DNA of 64,000 nt, taken from positions 1 to 64,000 of the forward strand of contig NZ_FOGT01000021.1 of assembly GCF_900111295.1 (NCBI RefSeq). The letters run 5' to 3'. This document shows, one piece after another, positions 1 to 8,240 of this stretch. The stretch comes from Salipaludibacillus aurantiacus (lineage in GTDB: Bacteria; Bacillota; Bacilli; Bacillales; Salisediminibacteriaceae). The notes beneath the pieces were generated by a model that had not been told where the DNA came from, did not search any database, and was given only the letters and a program-made list of their open reading frames with translations. Both the position numbers and the translations under genes were made by a program. The first letter of the stretch is position 1. The number at the start of each line of letters is the position of its first letter.

Positions 1-80
1 CCTTTTTTTAAAATTAGCCTAAAAAACACATTACATATATTAACATTAATGTATTTATTATACTTACGTGCAATCGTTAT

Positions 81-96
81 GGGTCAGACCCCCCAG
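81..96. repeat. REP-like GGGTCAGACCCC element
   Basis: Short interrupted palindrome GGGTCAGACCCCCCAG between genes. It belongs to a family of nine copies in this window, all with the core GGGGTC(T/A)GACCCC or GGGGGACAGACCCCC. This copy lies just downstream of the acyltransferase gene and its terminator. Confidence 0.6.
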
Positions 97-104
97 TTAT
101 TTAC

Positions 105-135
105 AAAAAAGCAGCGGCTTTACATGGGCCGCTGC
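105..135 (-). terminator. Rho-independent terminator of the hprK-lgt operon
   Basis: The arms GCAGCGGC and GCCGCTGC form a perfect 8-bp stem, followed on the minus strand by a run of six T. It overlaps the last base of the acyltransferase stop codon, so it closes the leftward transcript from this block. Confidence 0.8.
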
Positions 136-635
136 TACTGCATTTGCTCTTTTGTCCTGATTGTCTGCATCGGGTTGCCTCCGACGAATGTGCCGGGCAG
201 AACATCTTTATGGACAAGCGTGCCGGCTGAGACGATGGCGCCATCGCCAATTGTCACGCCAGGCAGAATGGTCGTATTTGCTCCGATCATCACATTGTCC
301 CCAATGTTAACATCTCCGAGCCGGTATTCATCAATTAAATATTCATGAGCCAGTATGGTCGTGTTATAGCCTATAACAGAATTTTTCCCGATCGCTATTC
401 TCTCTGGAAACATGACATCCATCATCACCATCAGAGCGACCGCCGCCTGATCGCCTACTTTCATGCGCAGGAAGGTCCGGTAAAGCCAGTTTTTCATAGA
501 CAAAAAGGGAGTATAGCGGGCCAGCTGGATAACGATAAAGTTTTTGACAACTTTTAGGAAAGGAACCGTTTTATAGACTTGCCATAATGAATTGGCTTCT
601 TTTACGGGATGGCGCTCTGTGTTGCGACCCATCAT
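135..635 (-). CDS. Left-handed beta-helix acyltransferase (YvoF-like)
   Basis: Probable O- or N-acetyltransferase of the hexapeptide-repeat family; the acceptor is unknown. The C-terminal half contains isoleucine- and glycine-rich hexapeptide turns (IGKNSVIGYNT, VNIGDNVMIGANTTI, TIGDGAIVSAGT), which form the beta-helix that binds acyl-CoA. The N-terminal 60 residues are basic and hydrophobic. It is the last gene of the block, 21 bases after ppaX, the position of yvoF in Bacillus subtilis. A TTG further upstream lies in frame, but GAGGCAGGTGG immediately precedes the paired ATG codons, so the start is placed at 635 or 632. The function of the B. subtilis counterpart is also unsettled. Confidence 0.8.
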   Translation of the reverse strand: MMGRNTERHPVKEANSLWQVYKTVPFLKVVKNFIVIQLARYTPFLSMKNWLYRTFLRMKVGDQAAVALMVMMDVMFPERIAIGKNSVIGYNTTILAHEYLIDEYRLGDVNIGDNVMIGANTTILPGVTIGDGAIVSAGTLVHKDVLPGTFVGGNPMQTIRTKEQMQ

Positions 636-656
636 GCCCACCTGCCTCAAAGGAAT

Positions 657-1322
657 TTAATTTTGCTTGACGCTGTTCTTAATTCCGAGAAAATCAAGTA
701 AATCCGGCATATGATCGAGCATCACATCCGGTTTGTAGGACTCAAGATGCTCCCTGCCCTTTACGCTCCAGGCTACCCCGGCTGTTTGAGTGCCGGTGTT
801 TTTGCCGCCGAGAATATCATGTTCACTGTCACCGACCATCACAGCCTTCTCTGCTGAGGAGTTCAGGCCGTTCAGTGCTTTTTCAAGAGGTTCAGGATCC
901 GGTTTATAGTTAGTCACATCATCAAGTGAGACAACGACAGGGAAGAATTTTTCCATTTCAAGCAGCTTCAGTCCTTTGACAGCTGTTTCCCTGCGCTTTG
1001 TCGTGACGACCGCCATTTTAAATCCGTTTTCGTGAAGGATTTCCAAGGTTTCTCTTACACCTTCATACTCTTCTACAAGCTCATCGTGCTTCTCGTGGTT
1101 AAATGCCCGGTAAGTTCTCGTCATGTCCTCCACTTTAGAAGGATCAAGTTTAGTAAATGTTTCAGAGAGCGGAGGGCCTATAAAGTGAATGACATCTTCC
1201 CTGCAGTACTCTCCCGGGTAATACGTCTCCATCGTATGCAGAAACGACGCGACAATTAAATCAATTGTATTTATTAATGTGCCGTCCAAATCAAATAATA
1301 GTGTATCTATTTTTTTCATCAT
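657..1322 (-). CDS. ppaX: Pyrophosphatase PpaX
   Basis: HAD-superfamily hydrolase that cleaves the pyrophosphate released when HPr kinase/phosphorylase dephosphorylates seryl-phospho-HPr, pulling that reaction forward. The nucleophile motif DLDGT is at residues 11-15. The threonine motif (VVTTKRR), the lysine motif (YKPDPEP) and the acidic motif GDSEHD follow in the usual order. The 221-residue length fits the family (about 216). The gene sits between yvoD and the acyltransferase, in the same operon as hprK, which separates it from generic phosphoglycolate phosphatases with the same fold. The start follows GGAAAGGATG. Confidence 0.93.
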   Translation of the reverse strand: MMKKIDTLLFDLDGTLINTIDLIVASFLHTMETYYPGEYCREDVIHFIGPPLSETFTKLDPSKVEDMTRTYRAFNHEKHDELVEEYEGVRETLEILHENGFKMAVVTTKRRETAVKGLKLLEMEKFFPVVVSLDDVTNYKPDPEPLEKALNGLNSSAEKAVMVGDSEHDILGGKNTGTQTAGVAWSVKGREHLESYKPDVMLDHMPDLLDFLGIKNSVKQN

Positions 1323-1356
1323 TATTTATGCATCCTTTCCCAGCTGTCAAAATCTT

Positions 1357-2325
1357 TTACGAACGTTGTGAATAAGACACCGAGGCCGTTTCAGCCTCTT
1401 TATTTTCCTGCTTTTTCTCAAGCCTGTTCCAGACAAATGCTACGGTGACAGTGAGCAGTATAGCCACCACGAGTCTTACGAGCAGGAGAGGCCAAAGCGG
1501 AATGCCGAGAGGGGCAAACAGCAGCGTATCTTCAATCACTGCGTGGCAGGCCACAAGAAAGATAAATACTAAATAAAGGTCTTTCTTGCTTACCCCATCT
1601 TCTTTCGCTGCCTGAATCATGACACCTGCACCGTAAGCAAGCCCGAATGTCAGCCCCGCCGCAAGCGTGGTGGACGTATTCGGTTTCACTCCCAGCACTT
1701 TCGTAAATGGCGTCATCCATTTAGAAAAGACCTGAAGCCATTGCAAGTCTTTCATAATCTGAATGAAAACCATTATCGGAATAACTATGGCCGCCAGCTG
1801 GAGAATGCCTATTATAGCGCTCTCCATCCCGTAAAGTGCAATGGCTCCGTACCCTTCAATATTCTCTGTTCCCCCGGAAGGCACAAATCCGTAGCTCGCT
1901 TTTTCACTGCCGCCCTGCCAGAAAATGTGGATCAGCCAGGCTGATACGAGAGCCAAACCGATACGCACAAGCAGAACCACCCAGATTTTCAGGCCTACCT
2001 GCTTGGCAACAGCTGATTCTACGAATAGATTATGGGAAAAAGACAGCATGACTGCCAGTATAAAAACTTGTTTCACCGTAAGGTCCATTGTCAGCATGGC
2101 GCCGATGGCCGCGTAGAGATTAAGGACATTTCCAAGTACGAGCGGGATAGCAGATTCGCCGGACAAGCCTATAAAACCCATCAGCGGTGCCAGCACCCGC
2201 GTTAACCAGTCCATAACAAACGTCTGACTGAGCATTGTGACAATTAACGTAATCGGAAAAATAATTTTCCCGAGCTTCCAGGTTGTCAGGAGACCGGTTT
2301 TCAAACCTTGTTTTAACGTATTCAT
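1357..2325 (-). CDS. yvoD: Nucleoside-recognition (Gate) domain membrane protein YvoD
   Basis: Integral membrane protein of 322 residues with about eight hydrophobic segments and two Gate-type halves (residues about 40-140 and 175-300). The substrate is unknown. Related Gate proteins include SpoIIIE-era sporulation proteins SpmA/SpmB and nucleoside transporters. It sits between lgt and ppaX, as in B. subtilis, and the spacing to both neighbours (about 30 bases) suggests cotranscription. The C-terminal 25 residues are charged and likely cytoplasmic. Confidence 0.85.
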   Translation of the reverse strand: MNTLKQGLKTGLLTTWKLGKIIFPITLIVTMLSQTFVMDWLTRVLAPLMGFIGLSGESAIPLVLGNVLNLYAAIGAMLTMDLTVKQVFILAVMLSFSHNLFVESAVAKQVGLKIWVVLLVRIGLALVSAWLIHIFWQGGSEKASYGFVPSGGTENIEGYGAIALYGMESAIIGILQLAAIVIPIMVFIQIMKDLQWLQVFSKWMTPFTKVLGVKPNTSTTLAAGLTFGLAYGAGVMIQAAKEDGVSKKDLYLVFIFLVACHAVIEDTLLFAPLGIPLWPLLLVRLVVAILLTVTVAFVWNRLEKKQENKEAETASVSYSQRS

Positions 2326-2355
2326 TTGTTCCAGCCCCCTTATGAGATGTCTTGG

Positions 2356-3243
2356 CTACTTTTTCTTTTTCCCGCCTTTACGCGGATTTTGCCTGCCTTT
2401 ATTTTTAGGAGACGGTTTTTTCTCCTCTTCATTATCCAAATACCGTTTATCGGCAAGCCCCGTCTTTCTGCGGTAGATGATGAGAATAATTCCTCCAATG
2501 ACCGTTAACACAGAAACCACCTGAGCTGTTTTCAGCACCCCGAAAATCAACAGATAATCTGTGCGTATTCCTTCTATAAAGAACCTTCCTACAGAATACC
2601 AAATCAAGTATGAAATGAACAGTTCCCCGCGGCGCAGATTCACACGCCTTAAATAGAGAAGGAGCGCGACCCCGATCAGATTCCAAATGGACTCATACAA
2701 GAACGTCGGCTGATAGTAAGCCCCGTTAATAAACATCTGGTCAATAATAAAATTCGGGAGAAACATATTTTCCAAATAGGCTCTTGAAACTTCCTGCCCG
2801 TAAACTTCCTGGTTCATAAAGTTGCCCCATCGGCCAATGGCCTGGGCGAGCAGAATACTAGGCGCCGTGATATCGGCAATTTTCCAGAATGAAAGCCCCC
2901 GAACTCTTGAGAAAATTAAAACAGTAATGAAGGCTCCAATCAGACCGCCGTGTATGGCGAGCCCGCCTTCCCAGATCGCGAATATTCTGGCTGGATCTCC
3001 GGCAAACTGCTCCCAACGGAAAATGACATAGTAAATCCTTGCCCCGATAATACCAGCAGGCAGGGCGAAAATAAGCAAGTCTGCTAAAAAGTCTTCCGGC
3101 ATGCCGCGTTTTTTCGCTTCATGGTTTGCAATCAAATACCCTATAAATGCCCCAAGCCCGATAAGAAGACCGTACCAGTGAACGGAAATAGGACCGAGCT
3201 CAAATGCAATAGGATTGTAAGGTTGAATCGTTCCAACAAGCAT
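2356..3243 (-). CDS. lgt: Prolipoprotein diacylglyceryl transferase
   Basis: Transfers diacylglycerol from phosphatidylglycerol to the lipobox cysteine of prolipoproteins in the membrane. The Lgt signature [13 protein letters not shown] lies at about residues 137-149, and the HGG motif of the active site is near residue 98. Seven membrane segments are visible. The last 40 residues are strongly basic (lysine-rich, ending KKKK), longer than in many relatives, and probably cytoplasmic. Clients in this window include the CccB-type cytochrome, the ABC binding protein and the YusW-like lipoprotein. Confidence 0.97.
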   Translation of the reverse strand: MLVGTIQPYNPIAFELGPISVHWYGLLIGLGAFIGYLIANHEAKKRGMPEDFLADLLIFALPAGIIGARIYYVIFRWEQFAGDPARIFAIWEGGLAIHGGLIGAFITVLIFSRVRGLSFWKIADITAPSILLAQAIGRWGNFMNQEVYGQEVSRAYLENMFLPNFIIDQMFINGAYYQPTFLYESIWNLIGVALLLYLRRVNLRRGELFISYLIWYSVGRFFIEGIRTDYLLIFGVLKTAQVVSVLTVIGGIILIIYRRKTGLADKRYLDNEEEKKPSPKNKGRQNPRKGGKKKK

Positions 3244-3435
3244 ATGTACACCTCATTTACAATTTTTCCTGAACGATGATAAAGGACAGCTCAGGCTGCC
3301 CCTTAGTCAATATTAATAATGTATCATATTTTTGAAAAATCAATGAAGAATTTGGCTTAGAGATTTTTTTGAAAAAACTGTCTGTTAAAAAGCTGAGGAT
3401 TTCGCCATGACTTGGCGGTAAGCATAGACTTTTCC

Positions 3436-4374
3436 CTAAAATTCTTCTTTATCGCCGTCTTCAATGACGTTATTCAGCCTTTCTGAGAACTGCTCAGCCG
3501 CATTAATGCCCATGCGCTTCAGCCTGAAATTCATGGCAGCCACTTCAATAATGACGGCCAGGTTTCTCCCGGGCCGGACTGGAATCGTAATTTTCGGCAG
3601 ATGAGTATCAAAGATCTTAATCGTTTCTTCATCAAGCCCCAAACGATCGTACTGTTTTTTCTGATCCCAGATTTCGAGATCAATAGCGAGGCCGATTCGT
3701 TTATAGTTCCTTACAGCCCCTGCACCGAACAGAGTCATGACGTTTATAATTCCCAGCCCTCGGATTTCAAGAAGGTGCTTAATAAGATCAGGCGCACGTC
3801 CAACAAGTATGCCGTCATGTTCCTGGCGTATCTCTACCGAATCATCAGCGACAAGTCTGTGTCCTCGTCTCACTAGGTCGAGGGCCGTTTCACTTTTACC
3901 TACCCCGCTTGATCCCGTAATCATGACGCCAATCCCATAGATATCAATAAGGACTCCGTGGATGGCAGTCATAGGCGCAAGCCGGCTTTCTAAAAAAGTG
4001 GTTAACTGACTGCTCAGCCGCGTAGTCGTTATAGGAGATGAAAGAACCGGAACACCGACACGGTCAGCCGCTTCCTTTAAACTCTCAGGCGCCTCGAGCC
4101 CCCTGGATAAAATGATCGCGGGTGTATCATATGTACAAAGTCCTTCCATCCGCTCTACCTGAGTTTCACGATCCAGTTCATCATAAAAGGACATTTCCGT
4201 TTTACCTAAAAGTTGGATACGCTTTGCCGGGTAATAAGTAAAATAGCCGGCCATCTCTATACCCGGACGTGAAATGTCACTCGTTGAAACCGGGCGAAAG
4301 GCAACAGCGTCTTCGTCGTTCAATAATTTAAAGTCAAATTCCTCCATCAAGTCTCTGGCGGTTACTTCTGCCAT
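3436..4374 (-). CDS. hprK: HPr kinase/phosphorylase
   Basis: Bifunctional enzyme that phosphorylates HPr on a serine and reverses this with inorganic phosphate, the sensor step of carbon catabolite repression in Firmicutes. The Walker A motif GSSGVGKS is at residues 154-161, the catalytic histidine is H139, and the family signature [11 protein letters not shown] is at about 202-212. The 312-residue length is typical. The gene is first of the block, separated from lgt by about 190 bases. The start follows AAGGAGG. Confidence 0.97.
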   Translation of the reverse strand: MAEVTARDLMEEFDFKLLNDEDAVAFRPVSTSDISRPGIEMAGYFTYYPAKRIQLLGKTEMSFYDELDRETQVERMEGLCTYDTPAIILSRGLEAPESLKEAADRVGVPVLSSPITTTRLSSQLTTFLESRLAPMTAIHGVLIDIYGIGVMITGSSGVGKSETALDLVRRGHRLVADDSVEIRQEHDGILVGRAPDLIKHLLEIRGLGIINVMTLFGAGAVRNYKRIGLAIDLEIWDQKKQYDRLGLDEETIKIFDTHLPKITIPVRPGRNLAVIIEVAAMNFRLKRMGINAAEQFSERLNNVIEDGDKEEF

Positions 4375-4480
4375 GTAGAATGCCTCCTTATAATGCTTGT
4401 GAGCTATCTTTACATTACGTTTATTTTAGCATACCTAAAAAGATCGCGTGCCAAAATCCGTAAAATCCCGTTTTCTTCCT

Positions 4481-4523
4481 AAAAAAAGCCCTGAATTCCT
4501 TAAACGGACAGGAATTCAGGGCT
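4481..4523 (-). terminator. Terminator of the yvlBCD-like operon
   Basis: A perfect 14-bp stem (AGCCCTGAATTCCT with its complement) around a 9-base loop, followed on the minus strand by seven T. It starts six bases after the stop of the YvlD-like gene. Confidence 0.9.
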
Positions 4524-4528
4524 ATAGC

Positions 4529-4885
4529 CTACCTTTTAGTAATTGGGTCGACAATAAGGGAGTGAATAAGGGCGCTTAGCAGAGCAAATATAATCGCAGC
4601 CAGAATCGCTACGCCAAAACCGTCAATGACAAAGCTGCTGCCCATAATAGCTGAAGTCAGCATCAATGTAACCGCATTGATGACGAACAGGAACAAGCCA
4701 AGCGTCAAAATAGTCACAGGAAGTGTAAGAACGAGAAGAATCGGCTTCACTATAAGATTCACTATAGCTAATATAAAACTTGCCAGAAGTGCAGCTCCAA
4801 ATCCTTCAACTTCAACTCCCTGGAAAAAGTTGGCGATTATGAGGAGGACAACTGCATTAACTACGAGTTGTATGAGCCAGCTCAT
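4529..4885 (-). CDS. yvlD: Phage-holin-family (DUF360) membrane protein, YvlD-like
   Basis: Small membrane protein of 118 residues with four hydrophobic segments. It matches the mycobacterial 4TM/phage-holin superfamily IV pattern found in YvlD. No enzyme motif is visible and the exact function is unknown. Its ATG directly abuts the stop codon of the upstream PspC-domain gene, so translation is likely coupled. The three-gene unit resembles yvlB-yvlC-yvlD of B. subtilis, which responds to cell-envelope stress. Confidence 0.85.
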   Translation of the reverse strand: MSWLIQLVVNAVVLLIIANFFQGVEVEGFGAALLASFILAIVNLIVKPILLVLTLPVTILTLGLFLFVINAVTLMLTSAIMGSSFVIDGFGVAILAAIIFALLSALIHSLIVDPITKR

Positions 4886-5092
4886 TTATCTGTTCACTTC
4901 CGTTTCGTTTGGGATCACAAATACTCCGATAAAATACGCCAGTATAACTCCTAAGTTTAATGGAATAATTAAAAGCAGCATAATGATCCTTACGATCGTC
5001 GGATCAATATTAAAATATTTCCCCAGCCCGCCGCAAACGCCGGCAATTTTACGGTCATCCACTGTTCGGTACAAGCGGTTCATAGTATCCAC
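4886..5092 (-). CDS. yvlC: PspC-domain protein (YvlC-like)
   Basis: A 68-residue protein that is almost entirely a PspC domain. An N-terminal basic segment (LYRTVDDRKIAGVCGGLGKYF) with the conserved CGGLG turn precedes a hydrophobic helix pair. PspC domains act in membrane-stress sensing. It is the middle gene of the unit with YvlB- and YvlD-like proteins. The start at 5092 follows AAAGGAGAG. Confidence 0.9.
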   Translation of the reverse strand: MDTMNRLYRTVDDRKIAGVCGGLGKYFNIDPTIVRIIMLLLIIPLNLGVILAYFIGVFVIPNETEVNR

Positions 5093-5114
5093 TCTCCTTT
5101 GTCATCGTTAATTG

Positions 5115-6290
5115 CTAATTTTTAACTGAAATAGCTCCTGTAGTTGCTTCTGCTTCTACATAAAAATGAGCGGCTTCGTTCTTGTTTGATAAAAATGACA
5201 TCTTTTTACTGGCGAATTCTTTCTTTTCATCTATCACAGTCATCTGCGGTAAGTCGCAGGAAATACCTCCGACTGTTGACTTCAGTTCTCCCTCAGTCTT
5301 CACTCCATCAGGAACACGGACATTGACACTGCCTGTAGTTGTTTTAATATACGCCCGCGCATTAGCCGGTTCAAGCAAAGTATAATGAACAGTCCCGTTT
5401 AATGTCTCCGCATCAAGATCCCCTTCCGCCGTGTTAACAGAAATAGTTCCGTTAACGGTTTTGATATCACTCTGGCCGGCTTCAAGACGGGTCACTGACA
5501 CTGTTCCATTGACTGTTTCAAGGCGTACTTCATCAGCCTGAAGGGCTTCAAAACTGATGCGGCCATTAACCGTTTGTGTTTCAAGCTTGTTCAAGGTCAC
5601 ATTTTCCCCGGATATTTTACCGTTAAACGCATATAGCTTGATTTTCTCAAGACTTTTCTTAGGAACGTATACCGTCGTATTCACTTTCATCGATTTTTTA
5701 CGAGAATCCAGCTTTACTTTTTCATCCGCGTAATTAAACATCACATCATCAAGAAAAACACGGCGGGCTTCATCTGTATCCCGTACTTTATATACTTTTA
5801 CATTGCATTCCACCCGAACATCATCCTCATCCCATGGGCGGAACGTAATGCTTCCGTTTTCAACATGAATATCCACTTCTTTAACGGACGCGTTACGGTG
5901 ATGGAAAATGTGCTGGATTTCAACAGAGGATCCAAAATTAAAATCAAGGTCAAACTCTTTAATTTTATGGACCGCATCCTCAACAAATTCAGAGAACTTC
6001 GTCGCAAACGTCGTCATTTTTTCTTCCGCTCGCCGATAGCCTCCGCCTTCCCAATTGACATTGCGTGACACATAGTGGTCAGTAGACTTTTTGCCTGCAT
6101 TCGAATCCGTGTCGTCAAAAGGATCCGGATCGCCGTGCGGCCCCGACTTTTGATTACGTGAGCCATCTCCTTTAGGAGACTCAACCGAACCTTTCTCATC
6201 TTTGAGGGCATTCAGCAGCTGCAGTCCTTCCTCCGCCGTAATTTTCCCATCCTCAATCATCTTCAAAATCATCTTTCTCTCTTCATGCAT
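5115..6290 (-). CDS. yvlB: DUF4097 beta-propeller-like protein (YvlB-like)
   Basis: The N-terminal 40 residues form a short helical SHOCT-like module (MHEERKMILKMIEDGKITAEEG). A low-complexity linker follows, then from about residue 135 a DUF4097 repeat region rich in T-V-N-G turns (TVNGRISFE, TVNGTVSV, TVNGTISV, TLNGTVHYT, TTGSVNV). This repeating beta structure is typical of the YvlB/LiaG group. An upstream TTG-like extension exists, but AAGGAGGAG sits just ahead of the ATG at 6290, which is chosen. It is the first gene of the envelope-stress unit. The molecular role is unknown. Confidence 0.85.
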   Translation of the reverse strand: MHEERKMILKMIEDGKITAEEGLQLLNALKDEKGSVESPKGDGSRNQKSGPHGDPDPFDDTDSNAGKKSTDHYVSRNVNWEGGGYRRAEEKMTTFATKFSEFVEDAVHKIKEFDLDFNFGSSVEIQHIFHHRNASVKEVDIHVENGSITFRPWDEDDVRVECNVKVYKVRDTDEARRVFLDDVMFNYADEKVKLDSRKKSMKVNTTVYVPKKSLEKIKLYAFNGKISGENVTLNKLETQTVNGRISFEALQADEVRLETVNGTVSVTRLEAGQSDIKTVNGTISVNTAEGDLDAETLNGTVHYTLLEPANARAYIKTTTGSVNVRVPDGVKTEGELKSTVGGISCDLPQMTVIDEKKEFASKKMSFLSNKNEAAHFYVEAEATTGAISVKN

Positions 6291-6539
6291 CGTAACTCCT
6301 CCTTTATATTGGATTACTCTATAAATTAACTGGCTGATATTCTGCTGGAAAAAGACATTCACCTATTATTTAATTCCCTATTTCAAACCAAAATTACACC
6401 TAATTTTTGACATTTTCATGAAAAATAACGGTGGTCTCTTTATTATAACGAAAAGACAAGGAAAGAAGTTTCAAAAATTAAATGGAAAGGCTATTGGATT
6501 CGGGAGCAGGGGGAGTTTGAGGTGCGGCAGCACAGGAGG

Positions 6540-6812
6540 TTTTAGGCGGGTACTTTAGCGTGGGGATCCTGCTTTGTAATCGTGGGACTTAGCTTTATGA
6601 TCGCGCGGACTCTTGCTTATAATCATGGGATTTACCGTTTTGATCGGGGGATTCTGCCTTATAATCGGACGACTCTACCGTATAAATACGTCACTCTACC
6701 GTATAAACTGGCAACTCTACCTTATAAACCGCCGACTCTACCTTATAGATGTCGAACTCTACCTTATAAACCGCCAGCTCTACCGTATAACAATATTCGA
6801 CATTTTTCACCC
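6540..6812 (+). repeat. 21-bp repeat array A
   Basis: Six well-conserved units whose CTCTACC cores start at 6673, 6694, 6715, 6736, 6757 and 6778, exactly 21 bases apart. Each unit is CTCTACC(G/T)TATA plus about 10 variable bases. About five increasingly degenerate units extend upstream on the same period (cores near 6652, 6631, 6610, 6588, 6567). The array ends in the anchor CAATATTCGACATTTTTC. The anchor is immediately followed by the stop codon of the leftward NERD gene. No start codon and ribosome site support coding. Confidence 0.85.
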
Positions 6813-7826
6813 TCAAAGTTTCCTGTCTTCCCTCAAGCTGTCTATTTCATTTTTAATTACTTCAGAAGATAGTAAGTCAAATAGCGAGTTTGTTGTGATA
6901 CCTTTTCTGTTGACTTTTAACGTTAAGAGTAATCGTCTTACAGTCCTGGGATCTTCAATATGTAAAAACTTCTGTAAGTCTTTGTTTTGGGCATACCTCC
7001 CAAATAATAAAACATAATCTGTTAAAGCTTTTATATGGGCATTTTGGGAACTCATGCCGCACGATGCGCAGTACCACGTGCGCTTCACACGGGCCATTGA
7101 AAACTTCTGGCACACCGGGCAACTCACTCCAAGCTTCAGGTCGCCTTCAGATAAACCTGCTTGACTAAGCGGAGAGTTTATAAAATCATCTTTTATATGG
7201 TTTCTTTTTATACGGGAAATGACTTTCTTCAAATCAGAGTTTGAGAGAGGAGGCGGCGAAACTGCGTAGTGTCTCTTTAGAGCATAGATATAATCAAGAA
7301 GGCAGTTGCTTCTGATAATTTTTGGAGAAAGATGTTGGATATTTTCCAGAACCAGGCGGGAATTGGTAAAGACAGCGAGGTGTTCGATTGGAGGCAAAGT
7401 CAAATTCCGGGATTCAAGCCAGCTTTCAAGCTGCCATTGCTGATGTTTTGCCTGCTGAACGGGATTTTCGTAAACACGCTTGACACTCCCGTCCCATTTT
7501 ATCAGGTCACCCCGCTCCTGGACTTCCAACACCCCTGACCAGTGCTTAACTTCAACTATTAAGGTGAATTCGGGAAAAATAACGAGGGTGTCGATTAAAA
7601 AGTTGTGGCCGTTATTGCTTAATTTTAAACCGTGCAATATAAAACAAGACCCGGTCTTCAGAAAATCAAGGTAATAGTCGATCGATTGCTCCCCACGGTG
7701 GCCCCATATTCGTTTGCCCAGTTCTTCTTCGTAAAGAGGTCTTCCAGGGTGATTAGGTGACAGACGTTCGAGTAAAGCAGATAAAACGAGGATTTTGACA
7801 GGGATCGTGCGAGGTTGTATTAGCAT
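6813..7826 (-). CDS. NERD-domain nuclease-related protein with zinc ribbon
   Basis: The NERD domain (residues about 35-155) has a PD-(D/E)xK-like core: LIDTLVIFPEFTLIVEVKHW supplies the aspartate, glutamate and lysine. At about residues 235-262 lies a four-cysteine zinc ribbon (CPVCQ and CASCG). The C-terminal 75 residues resemble a helical DNA-binding tail (RTVRRLLLTLKVN). NERD proteins are predicted nucleases, often in DNA processing or defence; activity here is unproven. The gene stands alone between two 21-bp arrays, is absent from this position in B. subtilis, and its stop codon touches the anchor of array A. Confidence 0.8.
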   Translation of the reverse strand: MLIQPRTIPVKILVLSALLERLSPNHPGRPLYEEELGKRIWGHRGEQSIDYYLDFLKTGSCFILHGLKLSNNGHNFLIDTLVIFPEFTLIVEVKHWSGVLEVQERGDLIKWDGSVKRVYENPVQQAKHQQWQLESWLESRNLTLPPIEHLAVFTNSRLVLENIQHLSPKIIRSNCLLDYIYALKRHYAVSPPPLSNSDLKKVISRIKRNHIKDDFINSPLSQAGLSEGDLKLGVSCPVCQKFSMARVKRTWYCASCGMSSQNAHIKALTDYVLLFGRYAQNKDLQKFLHIEDPRTVRRLLLTLKVNRKGITTNSLFDLLSSEVIKNEIDSLREDRKL

Positions 7827-7979
7827 ATTAAGGTAATCACTTCCTTTATTTAATTATCCAACTTAACTTATATTCTATTAACTCTTTTAAATTCCTCTTT
7901 TTTTTGGGAAAAATCAAGAGGAGCAGCAGGATAACTGTGAGATTCGACCCCACATTGGATAATTCGTACGAAAAACAGC

Positions 7980-8122
7980 GGGACTCGCCCTTACGTTTGG
8001 GCGACTCTACCGTATAATCGGACGAATCTACCGTATAGATGGCTCACTCTACCGTATAAACCAACAACTCTACCGTATAGATGGCTCACTCTACCGTATA
8101 ACAATATTCGACATTTTTCGCC
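7980..8122 (+). repeat. 21-bp repeat array B
   Basis: Five conserved units with cores at 8005, 8026, 8047, 8068 and 8089 (exact 21-base period), one degenerate unit at about 7984, and the terminal anchor CAATATTCGACATTTTTCGCCC. It shares the anchor subtype and orientation of array A and lies on the other side of the NERD gene. The rest of 7827-8200 shows nothing else recognisable. Confidence 0.85.
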
Positions 8123-8200
8123 CCTCCCTTCCGACGAACATCGCCCCCTTCGGTGAATCCACCCAGTGCTCGCCACCCTGCAACTCCCCCCTCTGATCAC

Positions 8201-8230
8201 AAAAAAGACAGGCTGACATTTGTCAGCCTG
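8201..8230 (-). terminator. Terminator of uvrBA
   Basis: AGGCTGACA and TGTCAGCCT form a 9-bp stem with a 2-base tip, extended by GAC/GTC pairs with mismatch, followed on the minus strand by six T. It lies just after the uvrA stop. Confidence 0.88.
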
Positions 8231-8240
8231 CCTGTCCATA

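Noticed and set aside
6540-6812. CRISPR-like appearance of the 21-bp arrays
   Set aside because: The period is only 21 bases with about 8-10 variable bases between cores. There are no unique 25-40 base spacers and no cas genes, and the variable parts resemble each other.
6582-6872. Open frames over the arrays encoding repeats such as TLPYK on one strand and LYGRV on the other
   Set aside because: A 21-base period is always open in several frames. No ribosome site precedes them, frames differ between arrays, and degenerate units break them.
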